From Marinospirillum alkaliphilum DSM 21637 (GTDB lineage: Bacteria; Pseudomonadota; Gammaproteobacteria; Pseudomonadales; Halomonadaceae), in assembly GCF_900119735.1 (NCBI RefSeq), contig NZ_FPJW01000001.1:220914-284913 (forward strand): DNA of 64,000 bases, in the 5' to 3' direction. The notes beneath the pieces are model-generated. The model was not told where the DNA came from. It did no database searches and was given only the letters and a program-made list of their open reading frames with translations. The stretch's first letter is position 1. Each line of letters starts with the position of its first letter. The position numbers and the translations under genes were made by a program. Positions 52,354-62,100 of this stretch are shown here, piece by piece.

Positions 52354-53278
52354 GACCCACAAAACCCAGGACGCTGAACCGCTGGATGATCAAGCGGCAG
52401 ATCCGGCAGCAAGCCGTGAGCATAACAAAAAAACAGCGGCTTTGTATGTTGTTGCCACACCCATCGGAAATCTGGACGACTTCACTGATCGTGCACGCAA
52501 CATATTACAACAGGTCGACCTGATTGCGGCAGAGGATACACGCCACACAGGTCGATTGCTGGACCATTATGGCATTCGTGCGCGACTGGTCTCCTTGCAT
52601 GATCACAATGAGTCTGGTCGGGCAACTCAGCTCTTGTCCCATCTGCAGGCCGGTGCATCGGTAGCACTGGTCTCGGATGCCGGAACCCCCTTGATTTCTG
52701 ATCCGGGTTTTCATCTGGTGCAGGCTGTACGTGAGGCAGGGTATCCGGTGGTTCCGGTTCCCGGTGCCTGTGCGTTGATTGCGGCATTAAGTGTGTCGGG
52801 ATTGCCAACAGATCGATTCTTTTTTGCCGGTTTTCTGCCGGCCAAAGATCAGGCACGGCGTGATCAGCTGCAGGCTTTGCAGCAGCAGCAAGGCACGCTG
52901 GTGTTTTATGAGTCCCCCCATCGTATTCTGGATAGTCTCAAGGCCATGGCAGAAGTGCTGGGCAAGGAGCGCAGGGCATGTCTGGGACGCGAAATCACCA
53001 AGCGCTTTGAAACTTTTTTAAGTGGCAGACTGGACGAGCTGTTGCAGCAGGTGCTGTCAGATGCCAATCAGCAGAAGGGTGAGTTTGTATTGCTGGTAGA
53101 GGGGTTTACCGGCCAGTCTGCGGATCAGGCCTGGGTAGAAGCTTGTCGCTGGCTGCAGGAGTTACAGCAGGAAATGCCACCATCCAGGGCTTGTGCATTA
53201 GTGGCGCGTATGACCGGAGTGAAGAAAAAAGCACTGTATCAATGGATGCTGGAGCAGGAGGCAAGTGGCAGCGCTTGA
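52352..53278 (+). CDS. rsmI: 16S rRNA 2'-O-ribose C1402 methyltransferase
   Basis: 308 residues, SAM-dependent tetrapyrrole-methylase fold: LYVVATPIGNLDDFTDRARNIL, AEDTRHTGRLLDHYGI, VSDAGTPLISDPGFHLV, PVPGACALIAALSVSGLPTDRFFFAGFLP. The N-terminal 27 residues before LYVVATPIGNL are longer than usual; a later start such as TTG at about 52441 is possible. Divergent from lpoA as in most gammaproteobacteria; rnpB follows. Confidence 0.92.
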   Translation: MTHKTQDAEPLDDQAADPAASREHNKKTAALYVVATPIGNLDDFTDRARNILQQVDLIAAEDTRHTGRLLDHYGIRARLVSLHDHNESGRATQLLSHLQAGASVALVSDAGTPLISDPGFHLVQAVREAGYPVVPVPGACALIAALSVSGLPTDRFFFAGFLPAKDQARRDQLQALQQQQGTLVFYESPHRILDSLKAMAEVLGKERRACLGREITKRFETFLSGRLDELLQQVLSDANQQKGEFVLLVEGFTGQSADQAWVEACRWLQELQQEMPPSRACALVARMTGVKKKALYQWMLEQEASGSA

Positions 53279-53309
53279 GGCGAATGGCGTTTGTCTATAT
53301 CCTTGCGCA

Positions 53310-53676
53310 GCGGAAGTCGGCTGGACAGTCGCTGCCGCTGCTTGCAGCGGGGGAGGAAAGTCCGGGCTCCAAAGGGCAGGGTGCCAGGTAACGCCTGGGG
53401 GGCGCAAGCCTACGGAAAGTGCCGCAGAAAACATACCGCCGATGGCTTTTTTCTTCGGAAAGGAGCACAGGTAAGGGTGAAAAGGTGCGGTAAGAGCGCA
53501 CCGCACGGGTGGTAACACGCCGTGGCAGGGTAAACCCCACCTGGAGCAAGACCAAATAGGAACCCAACAGGCGTGGCCCGCGCTGGGTTCGGGTAGGTTG
53601 CTTGAGCGCAGGAGTGATCCTGTGCCTAGAGGAATGACTGTCCTCGACAGAACCCGGCTTACAGGCTGGCTTCCGC
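53310..53676 (+). ncRNA. rnpB: RNase P RNA, bacterial class A
   Basis: About 367 bases. GCGGAAG (53310-53316) pairs with CTTCCGC (53670-53676) as P1. Conserved cores GAGGAAAGTCCGGGCTCC (near 53353-53370), AGGGTGAAAAGGTG, GGTAAACCCC and GACAGAACCCGGCTTACAG are present. It is the catalytic subunit of tRNA 5'-end processing. A -10-like TATATC at 53296-53301 precedes it. No other gene lies in the 431 bases between rsmI and rsmH; mraZ is missing here. Confidence 0.97.
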
Positions 53677-53709
53677 TTTTCCAAATTCTGAACCTGTCCC
53701 GAGTGCATT

Positions 53710-54681
53710 ATGTCCACAATCAAGGCTGACACGGATCAGCACCTCAGTGTCCTGCTGGAGGAAGCAGTCAACGCCTGGATGACCCGGCCGGATGGCTGTT
53801 ATGTGGATGGTACTTTCGGTCGAGGCGGCCATAGCCGCCACCTGTTGCAGCGCCTGAATGAAAAGGGCTGTTTGCTGGGCATCGACAAGGACCCCCGCGC
53901 CCTTGAAGCGGGTACCCTTCTGGCGCAGCAGGATTCCCGTTTTGTGATTTGCCATGGCTCCTTTACTGAGTTGCCCCGCTTCATTGATCAGCAGGGCTGG
54001 ACTTCAGGTGTCGATGGCATCCTGGTGGATCTGGGTGTTTCATCGCCGCAACTGGATGATCCAGAGCGTGGTTTCAGTTTCATGCAGGATGGTCCGCTGG
54101 ATATGCGTATGGATACAACGCGTGGACAAAGTGCTGCTGACTGGATTGCCACTGCTTCTGAAACTGAAATCAGTGATGTGCTGTTTCATCTGGGTGAAGA
54201 ACGTCATTCCCGGCGTATGGCGCGGGCAGTGATCCGTGCCCGTCAGGAGCAGCCCATTACCCGCACTGGCCAGTTGGCTGAAATCATCAAGGCGGCCAAT
54301 CCCAGTTGGGAAAAGCACAAACACCCAGCCACTCGTGCCTTTCAGGCGATACGCATCCACATCAATCGTGAGCTGGATGATTTGCGTGACCTGCTCGATC
54401 AGGCAACTGAGTTGTTGGCACCGGGCGGTCGGCTGGTGGTGATCAGCTTTCATTCACTGGAAGACCGGATGGTCAAACGCTTTATGCGTGATGCCGCCCG
54501 CGGTGATGCTCACTTGCCACCTGGTGTTCCTTTCCGACAGGATGAATTGCGCCCGCAATTAAAACTGATCGGTAAAGCAATCAAACCTGGTGATCAGGAA
54601 GTCAGTCAGAATCCACGCGCCCGCAGCGCTGTGATGCGGGTTGCTGAAAAGCTGACTGGAGCAGCAGCGGAGGAAACATGA
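53710..54681 (+). CDS. rsmH: 16S rRNA (cytosine1402-N4)-methyltransferase
   Basis: 323 residues: [79 protein letters not shown]. It methylates the same nucleotide, C1402, as RsmI. First protein gene of the dcw cluster. Overlaps ftsL by four bases. Confidence 0.97.
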   Translation: MSTIKADTDQHLSVLLEEAVNAWMTRPDGCYVDGTFGRGGHSRHLLQRLNEKGCLLGIDKDPRALEAGTLLAQQDSRFVICHGSFTELPRFIDQQGWTSGVDGILVDLGVSSPQLDDPERGFSFMQDGPLDMRMDTTRGQSAADWIATASETEISDVLFHLGEERHSRRMARAVIRARQEQPITRTGQLAEIIKAANPSWEKHKHPATRAFQAIRIHINRELDDLRDLLDQATELLAPGGRLVVISFHSLEDRMVKRFMRDAARGDAHLPPGVPFRQDELRPQLKLIGKAIKPGDQEVSQNPRARSAVMRVAEKLTGAAAEET

Positions 54682-55010
54682 TTTTTCCGTTGTTATCGAG
54701 ATACCGCCGCCTGGTGTTGCAGTTGCCTGGTATGTTTCGCCGCTACTGGTTGCCCCTGGTTTTGTTGTTGCTATTGGTGATGAGTGCCCAGCTGCTGATT
54801 CGCTTAACGCATGAAGCGCGTAACCAGCAGGTGCGTTTACAAACCCTGGAAGGGGAAAGGGATGCGCTGCAGGTGGAGTGGGGGCGTTTATTGCTGGAAG
54901 AAAGTGCTCTGGTTTCACCTGCACGCCTGGAGCAGATGTCTCGTCAACAGTTGCAAATGCGCTTTCCTGAGGGTCGTGATTTGCAGATACGTAAACTGGA
55001 GCAGCCATGA
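54678..55010 (+). CDS. ftsL: Cell division protein FtsL
   Basis: 110 residues: short cytoplasmic part, one membrane helix ([20 protein letters not shown]) and a periplasmic coiled coil ([34 protein letters not shown]). It forms the FtsQLB complex. ATGA overlaps with rsmH and ftsI. Confidence 0.95.
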   Translation: MIFPLLSRYRRLVLQLPGMFRRYWLPLVLLLLLVMSAQLLIRLTHEARNQQVRLQTLEGERDALQVEWGRLLLEESALVSPARLEQMSRQQLQMRFPEGRDLQIRKLEQP

Positions 55011-56692
55011 GCAACGGCATGCAACCGGTGGCAGGCAACTGGCGTTTGCGGCTGGTCTGGCTGTTACTGGCCAGCTTGTTGTTGCTGGTGTCCGGTCGCC
55101 TGATCCAGTTGCACCTGTTTGAGCGTGATTTTCTGCAACGTCAGGGCGATGTTCGCACCCTGCGAGTGGAAACCATACCGGCAAATCGCGGTATGATCAC
55201 CGACCGTCACGGCGAACCCCTGGCCATCAGCTCCCCCGTTACAACTCTTTGGGCCAATCCTCGGCAGTTACCGGATGATCTGGTTGTGATCCGGAATTTG
55301 GCTCAGGCCCTGGGTGAAAATCCCCAATTGTTTGTCCGGCGTCTGCAGCGTTTTGCGGATCGTGAGTTTATGTACCTGCGCCGTCAGGTGACGCCTGATA
55401 TTGCCGAATCCGTCTTGTCACAGCAGATTCCCGGTGTGTACGCGATGGATGAATTTCGTCGTTATTACCCTGCGGGTGAAGTGGCTGCCCACCTGGTGGG
55501 TTTCACCAATGTGGACGAGCGGGGACAGGAAGGTCTGGAGCTGGCCTGGGATCACTGGTTGCAGGCCTCAGCAGGACGTAAAAGGGTATTAAAGGATCTG
55601 AAAGGGCGCACCATCCGCAATCTGGCTGTGCTCCAGTACCCTCAGCCGGGGCAAACGCTGACACTGAGTCTGGATATGCGACTGCAGTATCTGGCATACC
55701 GGGAGCTGAAAGCTGTTGTGGATCAGCATCAGGCGGTATCAGGCAGTTTGATTTTACTGGATGCCCGCACGGGTGAGGTGCTGGCAATGGTTAATCAGCC
55801 AGCCTTTAACCCAAATAATCGCTCCCAGCTTGATCTTGCCCGATTACGCAATCGAGCTTTGGTGGATCTGTTTGAACCGGGCTCGGTCATTAAACCCCTC
55901 AGTGTTGCTGTGGCTTTGCAGTCAGGTCAGTTTACAGCTGATCAGAAGATTGATACTTCGCCGGGTGTGATACGTCTTGCCGGGCAGACCATACGTGATT
56001 TCCGAAACTACGGGCAGTTAACACCGGGGCAGATCATTGCACACTCCAGTAACGTGGGGGTGGCACGAATGATTCTGGAGCTGCCGGATGAGATGCTGGT
56101 GAATTATTATGATGCCTTGGGTTTCGGGCGCGCCACCGGTACCGGATTCCCCGGTGAGGGGTCTGGTGTCTTGCCGGGTGGATTTGGCATCAGCCGCATC
56201 AAACGCGCCACGCTTTCTTATGGTTATGGTTTGTCGGTCACGCTGGGGCAGCTGGCTCAGGCCTATATGGTCCTGGCGGATCACGGCCGTTTGCATCCGT
56301 TATCGCTGTTAAAGGTTAATGATCCGATCACGGTGCAGGTGTTTGACCCTGAGGTTGTCCGTGAAGTGCTGGAAATGATGGAGAGGGTGGTGCAGCCGGG
56401 TGGAACCGGCACCCGAGCGGCCATTCCCGGTTATCGGGTTGCCGGTAAAACGGGAACCGTGCACAAACTGGGGAGTGAAGGCTATCGTTCGGGTGATTAC
56501 ATTGCCACCTTTGCTGGTATTGCCCCGGTCAGTGATCCGCGCCTGGTGGCAGTGGTGATGATTGATAGCCCGAAAGGACAGGAATATTTTGGTGGTGAAG
56601 TGGCGGCCCCGGTGTTCAGTCGAGTGGTTGGACATGCCTTGCGTATTATGGATGTGCCTCCGGATGCTCCGCTGAACAATGGCCGCCCGTAA
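55007..56692 (+). CDS. ftsI: Peptidoglycan transpeptidase FtsI (PBP3)
   Basis: 561 residues. One membrane helix (about 14-32), the pedestal domain, and the transpeptidase domain with SVIK (Ser293), SSN near residue 347 and KTGT (Lys481). It crosslinks septal peptidoglycan with FtsW. The stop is 39 bases before murE. Confidence 0.98.
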   Translation: MSNGMQPVAGNWRLRLVWLLLASLLLLVSGRLIQLHLFERDFLQRQGDVRTLRVETIPANRGMITDRHGEPLAISSPVTTLWANPRQLPDDLVVIRNLAQALGENPQLFVRRLQRFADREFMYLRRQVTPDIAESVLSQQIPGVYAMDEFRRYYPAGEVAAHLVGFTNVDERGQEGLELAWDHWLQASAGRKRVLKDLKGRTIRNLAVLQYPQPGQTLTLSLDMRLQYLAYRELKAVVDQHQAVSGSLILLDARTGEVLAMVNQPAFNPNNRSQLDLARLRNRALVDLFEPGSVIKPLSVAVALQSGQFTADQKIDTSPGVIRLAGQTIRDFRNYGQLTPGQIIAHSSNVGVARMILELPDEMLVNYYDALGFGRATGTGFPGEGSGVLPGGFGISRIKRATLSYGYGLSVTLGQLAQAYMVLADHGRLHPLSLLKVNDPITVQVFDPEVVREVLEMMERVVQPGGTGTRAAIPGYRVAGKTGTVHKLGSEGYRSGDYIATFAGIAPVSDPRLVAVVMIDSPKGQEYFGGEVAAPVFSRVVGHALRIMDVPPDAPLNNGRP

Positions 56693-56731
56693 TCAGTGGC
56701 TTTTTTAGTGACAGATGGATAAAAACAAATC

Positions 56732-58234
56732 ATGAGTTTGGTGCAGCTGAAGTCTCCCCTGAATCTGGCGCGCTGGTATCCCATCTGGCCGGAGCTGGAA
56801 AATCTGTTGCAGGGAAATGCCTTGTTGCAGTTGTCTTTTGGGCGCCTGGTTCATGACAGTCGCCAGGTTGGTTCTGGTGATGTGTTTTTTTCCCTGGCTG
56901 TTGACCCACAGCAGGCAGCTGGCTTCACTGCTCAGGCCCTGGAGCGGGGGGCCAGCTTGCTGATTGCTGAGGGCCCCCTGGCACTTCAGCCTGTTGCATC
57001 AGCCTGGCACTTAACGCTGCCGGATCTTCGAGAAAAGCTGGGTGAATTGCTGGCTGCTAGCACCCAGGCAGCCTTGACCGGCATCAGAACCCAGGCGGTT
57101 ACAGGGACCAATGGCAAATCATCGGTTGCTCATTATTTATGTCAATTGTGGGAGTTGCTTGGTGAGCCTTGTGCGCTGGTGGGTACACTCGGTTATGGTC
57201 GCCTGGATGCCCTGCAAACTGCTACTCACACGACTCCCGACCTATTCCGCATGCACCAGCTGTATAGTGACTGGTGTGCTGTCGGCATCCGTCGGGTAGC
57301 GCTGGAAGCATCTTCTCATGCGCTGGATCAGGGGCGTCTGGATGGCCTGTTGATGCAAACGGGTATTTTCACCAACCTGACCCGTGATCATCTGGATTAC
57401 CACGGCAGTCTGGAAGCCTATGCAGCCTGTAAACAAAAACTCTTTTTGCGTCAGGAAGCAGAGCAGGCAGTGCTCAATCTGGATGATCCCTACACCACTG
57501 AGTGGTTGCCGGTATGCAAGGCGTCGCAACGCCTGACATACAGCCTCAATAACCCGCAGGCAGACCTTTACGCTGATCAGATCGAATATCGTCAGGATGG
57601 TATCCGTGCCAGGCTTCATTATGCCGGTCAGACCCACTTGCTGAACTCACCCCTGCTGGGCAGATTTAACCTGTCCAATTTGCTGGCGGTGATGGCTGCG
57701 ATGTTGGCAGAAGGCCTTGATCTGCCAAAACTGCTTGCGACAGTGCCTCTGTTGCGGCCAGTGCCGGGGCGGATGCAGAGCATTCAGCCTGATACCCGCG
57801 CTCCGTTGGTGGTGGTGGATTATGCACATACCCCGGACGCTCTGGAGCAGGCTTTGCTGGCTGTGCGTCAGCACTGCTCAGGTCAGGTCTGGTGTGTGTT
57901 TGGCTGTGGCGGTAATCGGGATAGTGGCAAACGGCCATTAATGGGTGAAGTTGCTGCCCGTCTGGCTGATCAGGTCATCATCACGGACGATAATCCGCGC
58001 CATGAAGATCCGGCATCCATTCGAGCACAGATACGGACAGGTGCACCCGCTGCCACTGAAATAGCTGATCGTGCTGAAGCCATTGTGTGGGCCGTGAAGC
58101 AGGCTGCTGCAACAGACGTAATTTTGCTCGCCGGAAAGGGTCATGAAACCACTCAGGAAGTGGCCGGGGTTCGTCATGCCTTTGATGATGTACTTCAGGC
58201 CAGAGAGGCACTGGACAGGAGGGCTGCATCATGA
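56732..58234 (+). CDS. murE: UDP-MurNAc-tripeptide synthetase MurE
   Basis: 500 residues, Mur ligase: VTGTNGKSSVAHYLCQLWELLG for ATP, TTPDLFRMHQLYSDW, and the meso-diaminopimelate-binding DNPR (ITDDNPRHEDPASI). The DNPR motif shows the third residue of the peptide is meso-DAP. Overlaps murF by four bases. Confidence 0.97.
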   Translation: MSLVQLKSPLNLARWYPIWPELENLLQGNALLQLSFGRLVHDSRQVGSGDVFFSLAVDPQQAAGFTAQALERGASLLIAEGPLALQPVASAWHLTLPDLREKLGELLAASTQAALTGIRTQAVTGTNGKSSVAHYLCQLWELLGEPCALVGTLGYGRLDALQTATHTTPDLFRMHQLYSDWCAVGIRRVALEASSHALDQGRLDGLLMQTGIFTNLTRDHLDYHGSLEAYAACKQKLFLRQEAEQAVLNLDDPYTTEWLPVCKASQRLTYSLNNPQADLYADQIEYRQDGIRARLHYAGQTHLLNSPLLGRFNLSNLLAVMAAMLAEGLDLPKLLATVPLLRPVPGRMQSIQPDTRAPLVVVDYAHTPDALEQALLAVRQHCSGQVWCVFGCGGNRDSGKRPLMGEVAARLADQVIITDDNPRHEDPASIRAQIRTGAPAATEIADRAEAIVWAVKQAAATDVILLAGKGHETTQEVAGVRHAFDDVLQAREALDRRAAS

Positions 58235-59589
58235 TGCAGGCACTGAGTTTGCAGCAATTGGCAACACTGCTTGATGCCCGGCTGCAAGGTGATTCCAGTC
58301 AGCGCATCAATCACCTTACTTTTGACAGTCGCCAGGTACAGCCAGGTAGCCTGTTTGTGGCCTTGCCCGGGGCGCGCACGGATGGGCATCGTTTTATCCC
58401 GGCAGTCAGGCGCGGCAAAGCCAGTGCGGCACTGGTTGAACACTGGCAGGCCGACCCGCTGCCACAACTGAAAGTGGTCTCACCGCGACGAGCAATGGGA
58501 CAGCTGGCAGCCTGGAATCGTCAGTTGTTTTCTGGTCCTGTGGTTGGTGTGACAGGGAATAGTGGTAAAACCACCGTTAAAGAAATGCTGGCGGCAGTAT
58601 TGCGAGCCCACTTCGGCCAGGTGCTGGCAACGGCGGGTAATCTGAATAATGACCTGGGTATGCCGCTGACCCTGCTCAAGTTGCAGCCGGTGCATCGTGC
58701 TGCAGTGTTGGAGTTGGGTGCCAACCATGTGGGTGAAATTGATTATCTGGCTGCCATTGCCCGTCCCGATATTGGCATCATCACCAATGTCACCGGGGCG
58801 CACCTGGGTGAGTTTGGCAGTATGGAAGCCATTGCCAGTGCCAAAGGAGAATTGCTGGCGCATCTTGAGCCTTCTGGTTGTGCGGTACTAAATGCCGAGG
58901 ATCATTTTTTTGATTTCTGGCAGCGACAGGTGTGTGGCGAGTTTTTGAGTTTTGGATTACAGCAGGGAGACGTGCGGGCAGAAACCATCAGCCTGGATCG
59001 TTTCGGCAATCCATCTTTTGAAGCCATCACCCCCTGGGGGCGTCAGTTGGTCAGTCTGCAATTACCGGGTCGGCATAATGTGATGAATGCTCTGGCGGTG
59101 ATGGCTGCAGCAGGTCGACTGGGTGTGCCGCTGGCAACCCAGGCAGTGGCCCTGAATGCTTTACAGCCTGTGTCAGGGCGTTTACATAGAATTAACACCT
59201 GGGGTGGTGCTCTGCTGCTGGATGACAGTTACAATGCAAGTCCCGGAGCGGTGCGCTCGGCCATTGATGTATTGGCCGAGTTGCCTGGTAAGCGCCTGTT
59301 GGCACTGGGTGCGCTGGCAGAGCTGGGTGAAGCCACTGAGCGGATTCATCGTGAGCTGGGTGATTATGCCCGCCAGCGAGGATTGGATGGTTTTTATACC
59401 CTGTCAGGAACAGCGGCTCTGGCTGCTGAGGCCTATGGCCCGGATGCTGTGATTGCAGATGATCATGCCGCGCTGGCCGAATTGCTTAAGCCTGTACTGG
59501 ATGCTGATACCTGTCTGCTGGTGAAAGGGTCGCGCAGCTCTGCAATGGACAAGCTGGTTGCCCTGCTGGGAAGGGCGAGTGGAACTTGA
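58231..59589 (+). CDS. murF: UDP-MurNAc-pentapeptide synthetase MurF
   Basis: 452 residues: HLTFDSRQVQPGSLFVALPGARTDGHRFI, ATP loop VGVTGNSGKTTVKEMLAAVL, and LLDDSYNASPGAVRSAIDVL. It adds D-Ala-D-Ala. 67 bases without a gene separate it from mraY. Confidence 0.97.
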   Translation: MMQALSLQQLATLLDARLQGDSSQRINHLTFDSRQVQPGSLFVALPGARTDGHRFIPAVRRGKASAALVEHWQADPLPQLKVVSPRRAMGQLAAWNRQLFSGPVVGVTGNSGKTTVKEMLAAVLRAHFGQVLATAGNLNNDLGMPLTLLKLQPVHRAAVLELGANHVGEIDYLAAIARPDIGIITNVTGAHLGEFGSMEAIASAKGELLAHLEPSGCAVLNAEDHFFDFWQRQVCGEFLSFGLQQGDVRAETISLDRFGNPSFEAITPWGRQLVSLQLPGRHNVMNALAVMAAAGRLGVPLATQAVALNALQPVSGRLHRINTWGGALLLDDSYNASPGAVRSAIDVLAELPGKRLLALGALAELGEATERIHRELGDYARQRGLDGFYTLSGTAALAAEAYGPDAVIADDHAALAELLKPVLDADTCLLVKGSRSSAMDKLVALLGRASGT

Positions 59590-59656
59590 AATAATAAAGA
59601 AAGGGTTGAGGCCTTGTGCCTCTGTGGCTACTCAACAACATAAGATGAAATAACCG

Positions 59657-60739
59657 ATGCTGCTTTGGCTGACCAAATATCTGGCGCAGTTTCATGCCGT
59701 CTTTGAAGTCTTTAATTACCTGACTTTTCGAAGCATCCTTGGGGTTTTGACCTCGTTAGCCTTTTCACTGCTGTTCGGACCCTGGATGATCCGCCGCTTG
59801 ACGGAGCGCCAGATTGGCCAGGCCGTGCGTGATGACGGCCCCCAGTCACACCTTTCCAAGGCAGGCACTCCGACCATGGGTGGTGCGCTGATTCTGCTGT
59901 CCATCACACTCAGTACCTTGTTGTGGTCAGATCTGAGTAACCGCTTTGTCTGGATCGTGCTGGGTGTCACCCTGTGTTTTGGTGCGATCGGCTGGGTGGA
60001 TGACTGGCGCAAGGTGGTGGAAAAAAATCCACGTGGTTTACCGGCGCGCTGGAAGTACTTCTGGCAATCGGTGGTAGGCTTTGCTGCTGCCCTGCTGCTG
60101 TTTCAAACGGCTCAGGTACCCGCTGAAACCCAGTTGATTTTCCCGTTCTTCAAGGACTGGGTGCTGGAGCTGGGAGTGTTTTTCATTCTGCTGACCTACC
60201 TGGTGATTGTTGGTTCCAGTAATGCCGTGAACCTGACCGATGGTCTGGATGGTCTGGCCATTCTGCCAACGGTCATGGTGGCGGGGGCTCTGGGCATTTT
60301 TGCTTATGCCAGTGGTAACATCAATTTTGCCAACTACCTGTTGATTCCCTTTGTACCCGGCTCCGGTGAGTTGGTGATCTTCTGTGCTGCCATCATTGGT
60401 GCCGGCCTTGGTTTTCTGTGGTTCAACACTTATCCGGCTCAGGTATTTATGGGTGATGTGGGTGCCCTGGCACTGGGTGCTGCGCTGGGTGTGGTGGCCG
60501 TGGTGGTGCGTCAGGAAATCGTGCTGTTCATCATGGGCGGCATTTTTGTGCTGGAAACCCTTTCGGTGATCATTCAGGTAGCCTCATACAAACTGACCGG
60601 GCGCCGGGTATTTCGCATGGCACCCTTGCACCATCACTTCGAACTGAAAGGCTGGCCTGAGCCGCGTGTGATTGTGCGCTTCTGGATCATCACCGTGGTA
60701 CTGGTGCTGATAGGCTTGTCGACCTTGAAACTGCGCTGA
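59657..60739 (+). CDS. mraY: Phospho-MurNAc-pentapeptide translocase MraY
   Basis: 360 residues with ten membrane segments: [45 protein letters not shown] with catalytic Asp pair, [18 protein letters not shown], and [25 protein letters not shown]. It makes lipid I at the membrane. Length is the family standard. Confidence 0.98.
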   Translation: MLLWLTKYLAQFHAVFEVFNYLTFRSILGVLTSLAFSLLFGPWMIRRLTERQIGQAVRDDGPQSHLSKAGTPTMGGALILLSITLSTLLWSDLSNRFVWIVLGVTLCFGAIGWVDDWRKVVEKNPRGLPARWKYFWQSVVGFAAALLLFQTAQVPAETQLIFPFFKDWVLELGVFFILLTYLVIVGSSNAVNLTDGLDGLAILPTVMVAGALGIFAYASGNINFANYLLIPFVPGSGELVIFCAAIIGAGLGFLWFNTYPAQVFMGDVGALALGAALGVVAVVVRQEIVLFIMGGIFVLETLSVIIQVASYKLTGRRVFRMAPLHHHFELKGWPEPRVIVRFWIITVVLVLIGLSTLKLR

Positions 60740-60750
60740 GAAGGGTAAGC

Positions 60751-62100
60751 ATGGTGGCAAACGGGCAACAGCAGCAGTGGTTGATCATCGGTCTGGGTAT
60801 TACCGGTTTGTCGGTGGCCCGTTATCTGGCTGCACAGGGTATCACCTTTGCTGTGGCCGATACCCGTTTGCATCCACCGGGTTTGGAAGAGCTGGAGCTG
60901 CACTGGCCTGATGTGGACATCTGGCTGGGCCCCCTGGATGCTTCATTAACCTGCAGTATGTCCACCCTGGTGGTCAGCCCTGGTGTCAGTGTCAGTGAGC
61001 CAGCCATTGTTGCCGCCCGTGCAGCGGGTGTGGCGGTGATCGGAGATGTTGAGCTGTTTTGCCAGGCGGTGACAGTTCCGGTTATTGCCATTACCGGCTC
61101 CAATGCCAAGAGTACCGTCACCACGCTGGTTGGTCAGATGGCAGCCAGGGCCGGTCTGCACGTTGGCGTGGGGGGGAATATCGGTTTACCGGTACTGGAT
61201 CTGTTGCAGCAGGGTCCGCATGACTGTTATGTGCTGGAGTTATCCTCCTTTCAGTTGGAAACAACCCTGTCTTTGCAGGCCAAAGCCAGTGTGATTCTTA
61301 ACATCAGTGAGGATCACCTGGATCGCTATGCCAGTATGGAAGACTACCAGCTGGCCAAACAACGTATTCACCACCGCAGCCAGTGTGTGATTTTTAATCG
61401 TGATGATGATCAGACCTTGCCACTGCATAACCGTAAGGCACCGCAGTTAAGCTTTGGTCTGAGTGCACCCGCTACGGCGCATGAGTTAGGTTTGGTGGTT
61501 CATTCAGGTGCGCGCTGGTTGGCACGCGGTGAACAGTTGTTAATGCCGACCACCGCTGTGCCGCTGGCGGGTGAGCATGGTCTGGCCAATGCATTGGCGG
61601 CTTTGGCACTGGGATATGCTGCAGGCTGGCCAGATCAGCCCATGTGTGATGCGATCAGGGACTTTGAAGCCTTACCGCACCGTTGCCAGCGTGTGGCTGA
61701 GCGCGGCGGTGCCACCTGGTATAACGACTCCAAGGCCACCAATGTTGGCGCTACTTTGGCTGCTGTGCGAGGTCTTCAGCAACCTGATCGAGCCTTGTGG
61801 CTGATTCTGGGTGGGGAAGGCAAAGGGCAGGATTTTTCACCCTTTCAGACTGGTTTATCAAATGTCAGGGGCGTTGCCTTGATTGGGCGAGATGCAGTCA
61901 TCATTGCCGAGCACTTGCCCGGCCATCTTCATGTTGAGCCGTGTGGAACCTTGCCTGAGGCTGTAAATTGGCTGGCAACGCAGGTTGCGCCGGGTGACCA
62001 GGTTTTGCTGTCACCTGCCTGCGCCAGTTTTGATCAGTTCAAGGGTTTTGCTCACCGCGGAGAGGTATTCAGTCAGTGCGTCAACAACTTGCCAGCCTGA
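60751..62100 (+). CDS. murD: UDP-MurNAc-L-Ala:D-Glu ligase MurD
   Basis: 449 residues: LIIGLGITGLSVARYLAAQG, ATP loop ITGSNAKSTVTTLVGQM, LNISEDHLDRYASMEDY, and WYNDSKATNVGATLAAV. The loop NAKST instead of NGKST also occurs in other gammaproteobacterial MurD proteins. Overlaps ftsW by 25 bases. Confidence 0.97.
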   Translation: MVANGQQQQWLIIGLGITGLSVARYLAAQGITFAVADTRLHPPGLEELELHWPDVDIWLGPLDASLTCSMSTLVVSPGVSVSEPAIVAARAAGVAVIGDVELFCQAVTVPVIAITGSNAKSTVTTLVGQMAARAGLHVGVGGNIGLPVLDLLQQGPHDCYVLELSSFQLETTLSLQAKASVILNISEDHLDRYASMEDYQLAKQRIHHRSQCVIFNRDDDQTLPLHNRKAPQLSFGLSAPATAHELGLVVHSGARWLARGEQLLMPTTAVPLAGEHGLANALAALALGYAAGWPDQPMCDAIRDFEALPHRCQRVAERGGATWYNDSKATNVGATLAAVRGLQQPDRALWLILGGEGKGQDFSPFQTGLSNVRGVALIGRDAVIIAEHLPGHLHVEPCGTLPEAVNWLATQVAPGDQVLLSPACASFDQFKGFAHRGEVFSQCVNNLPA

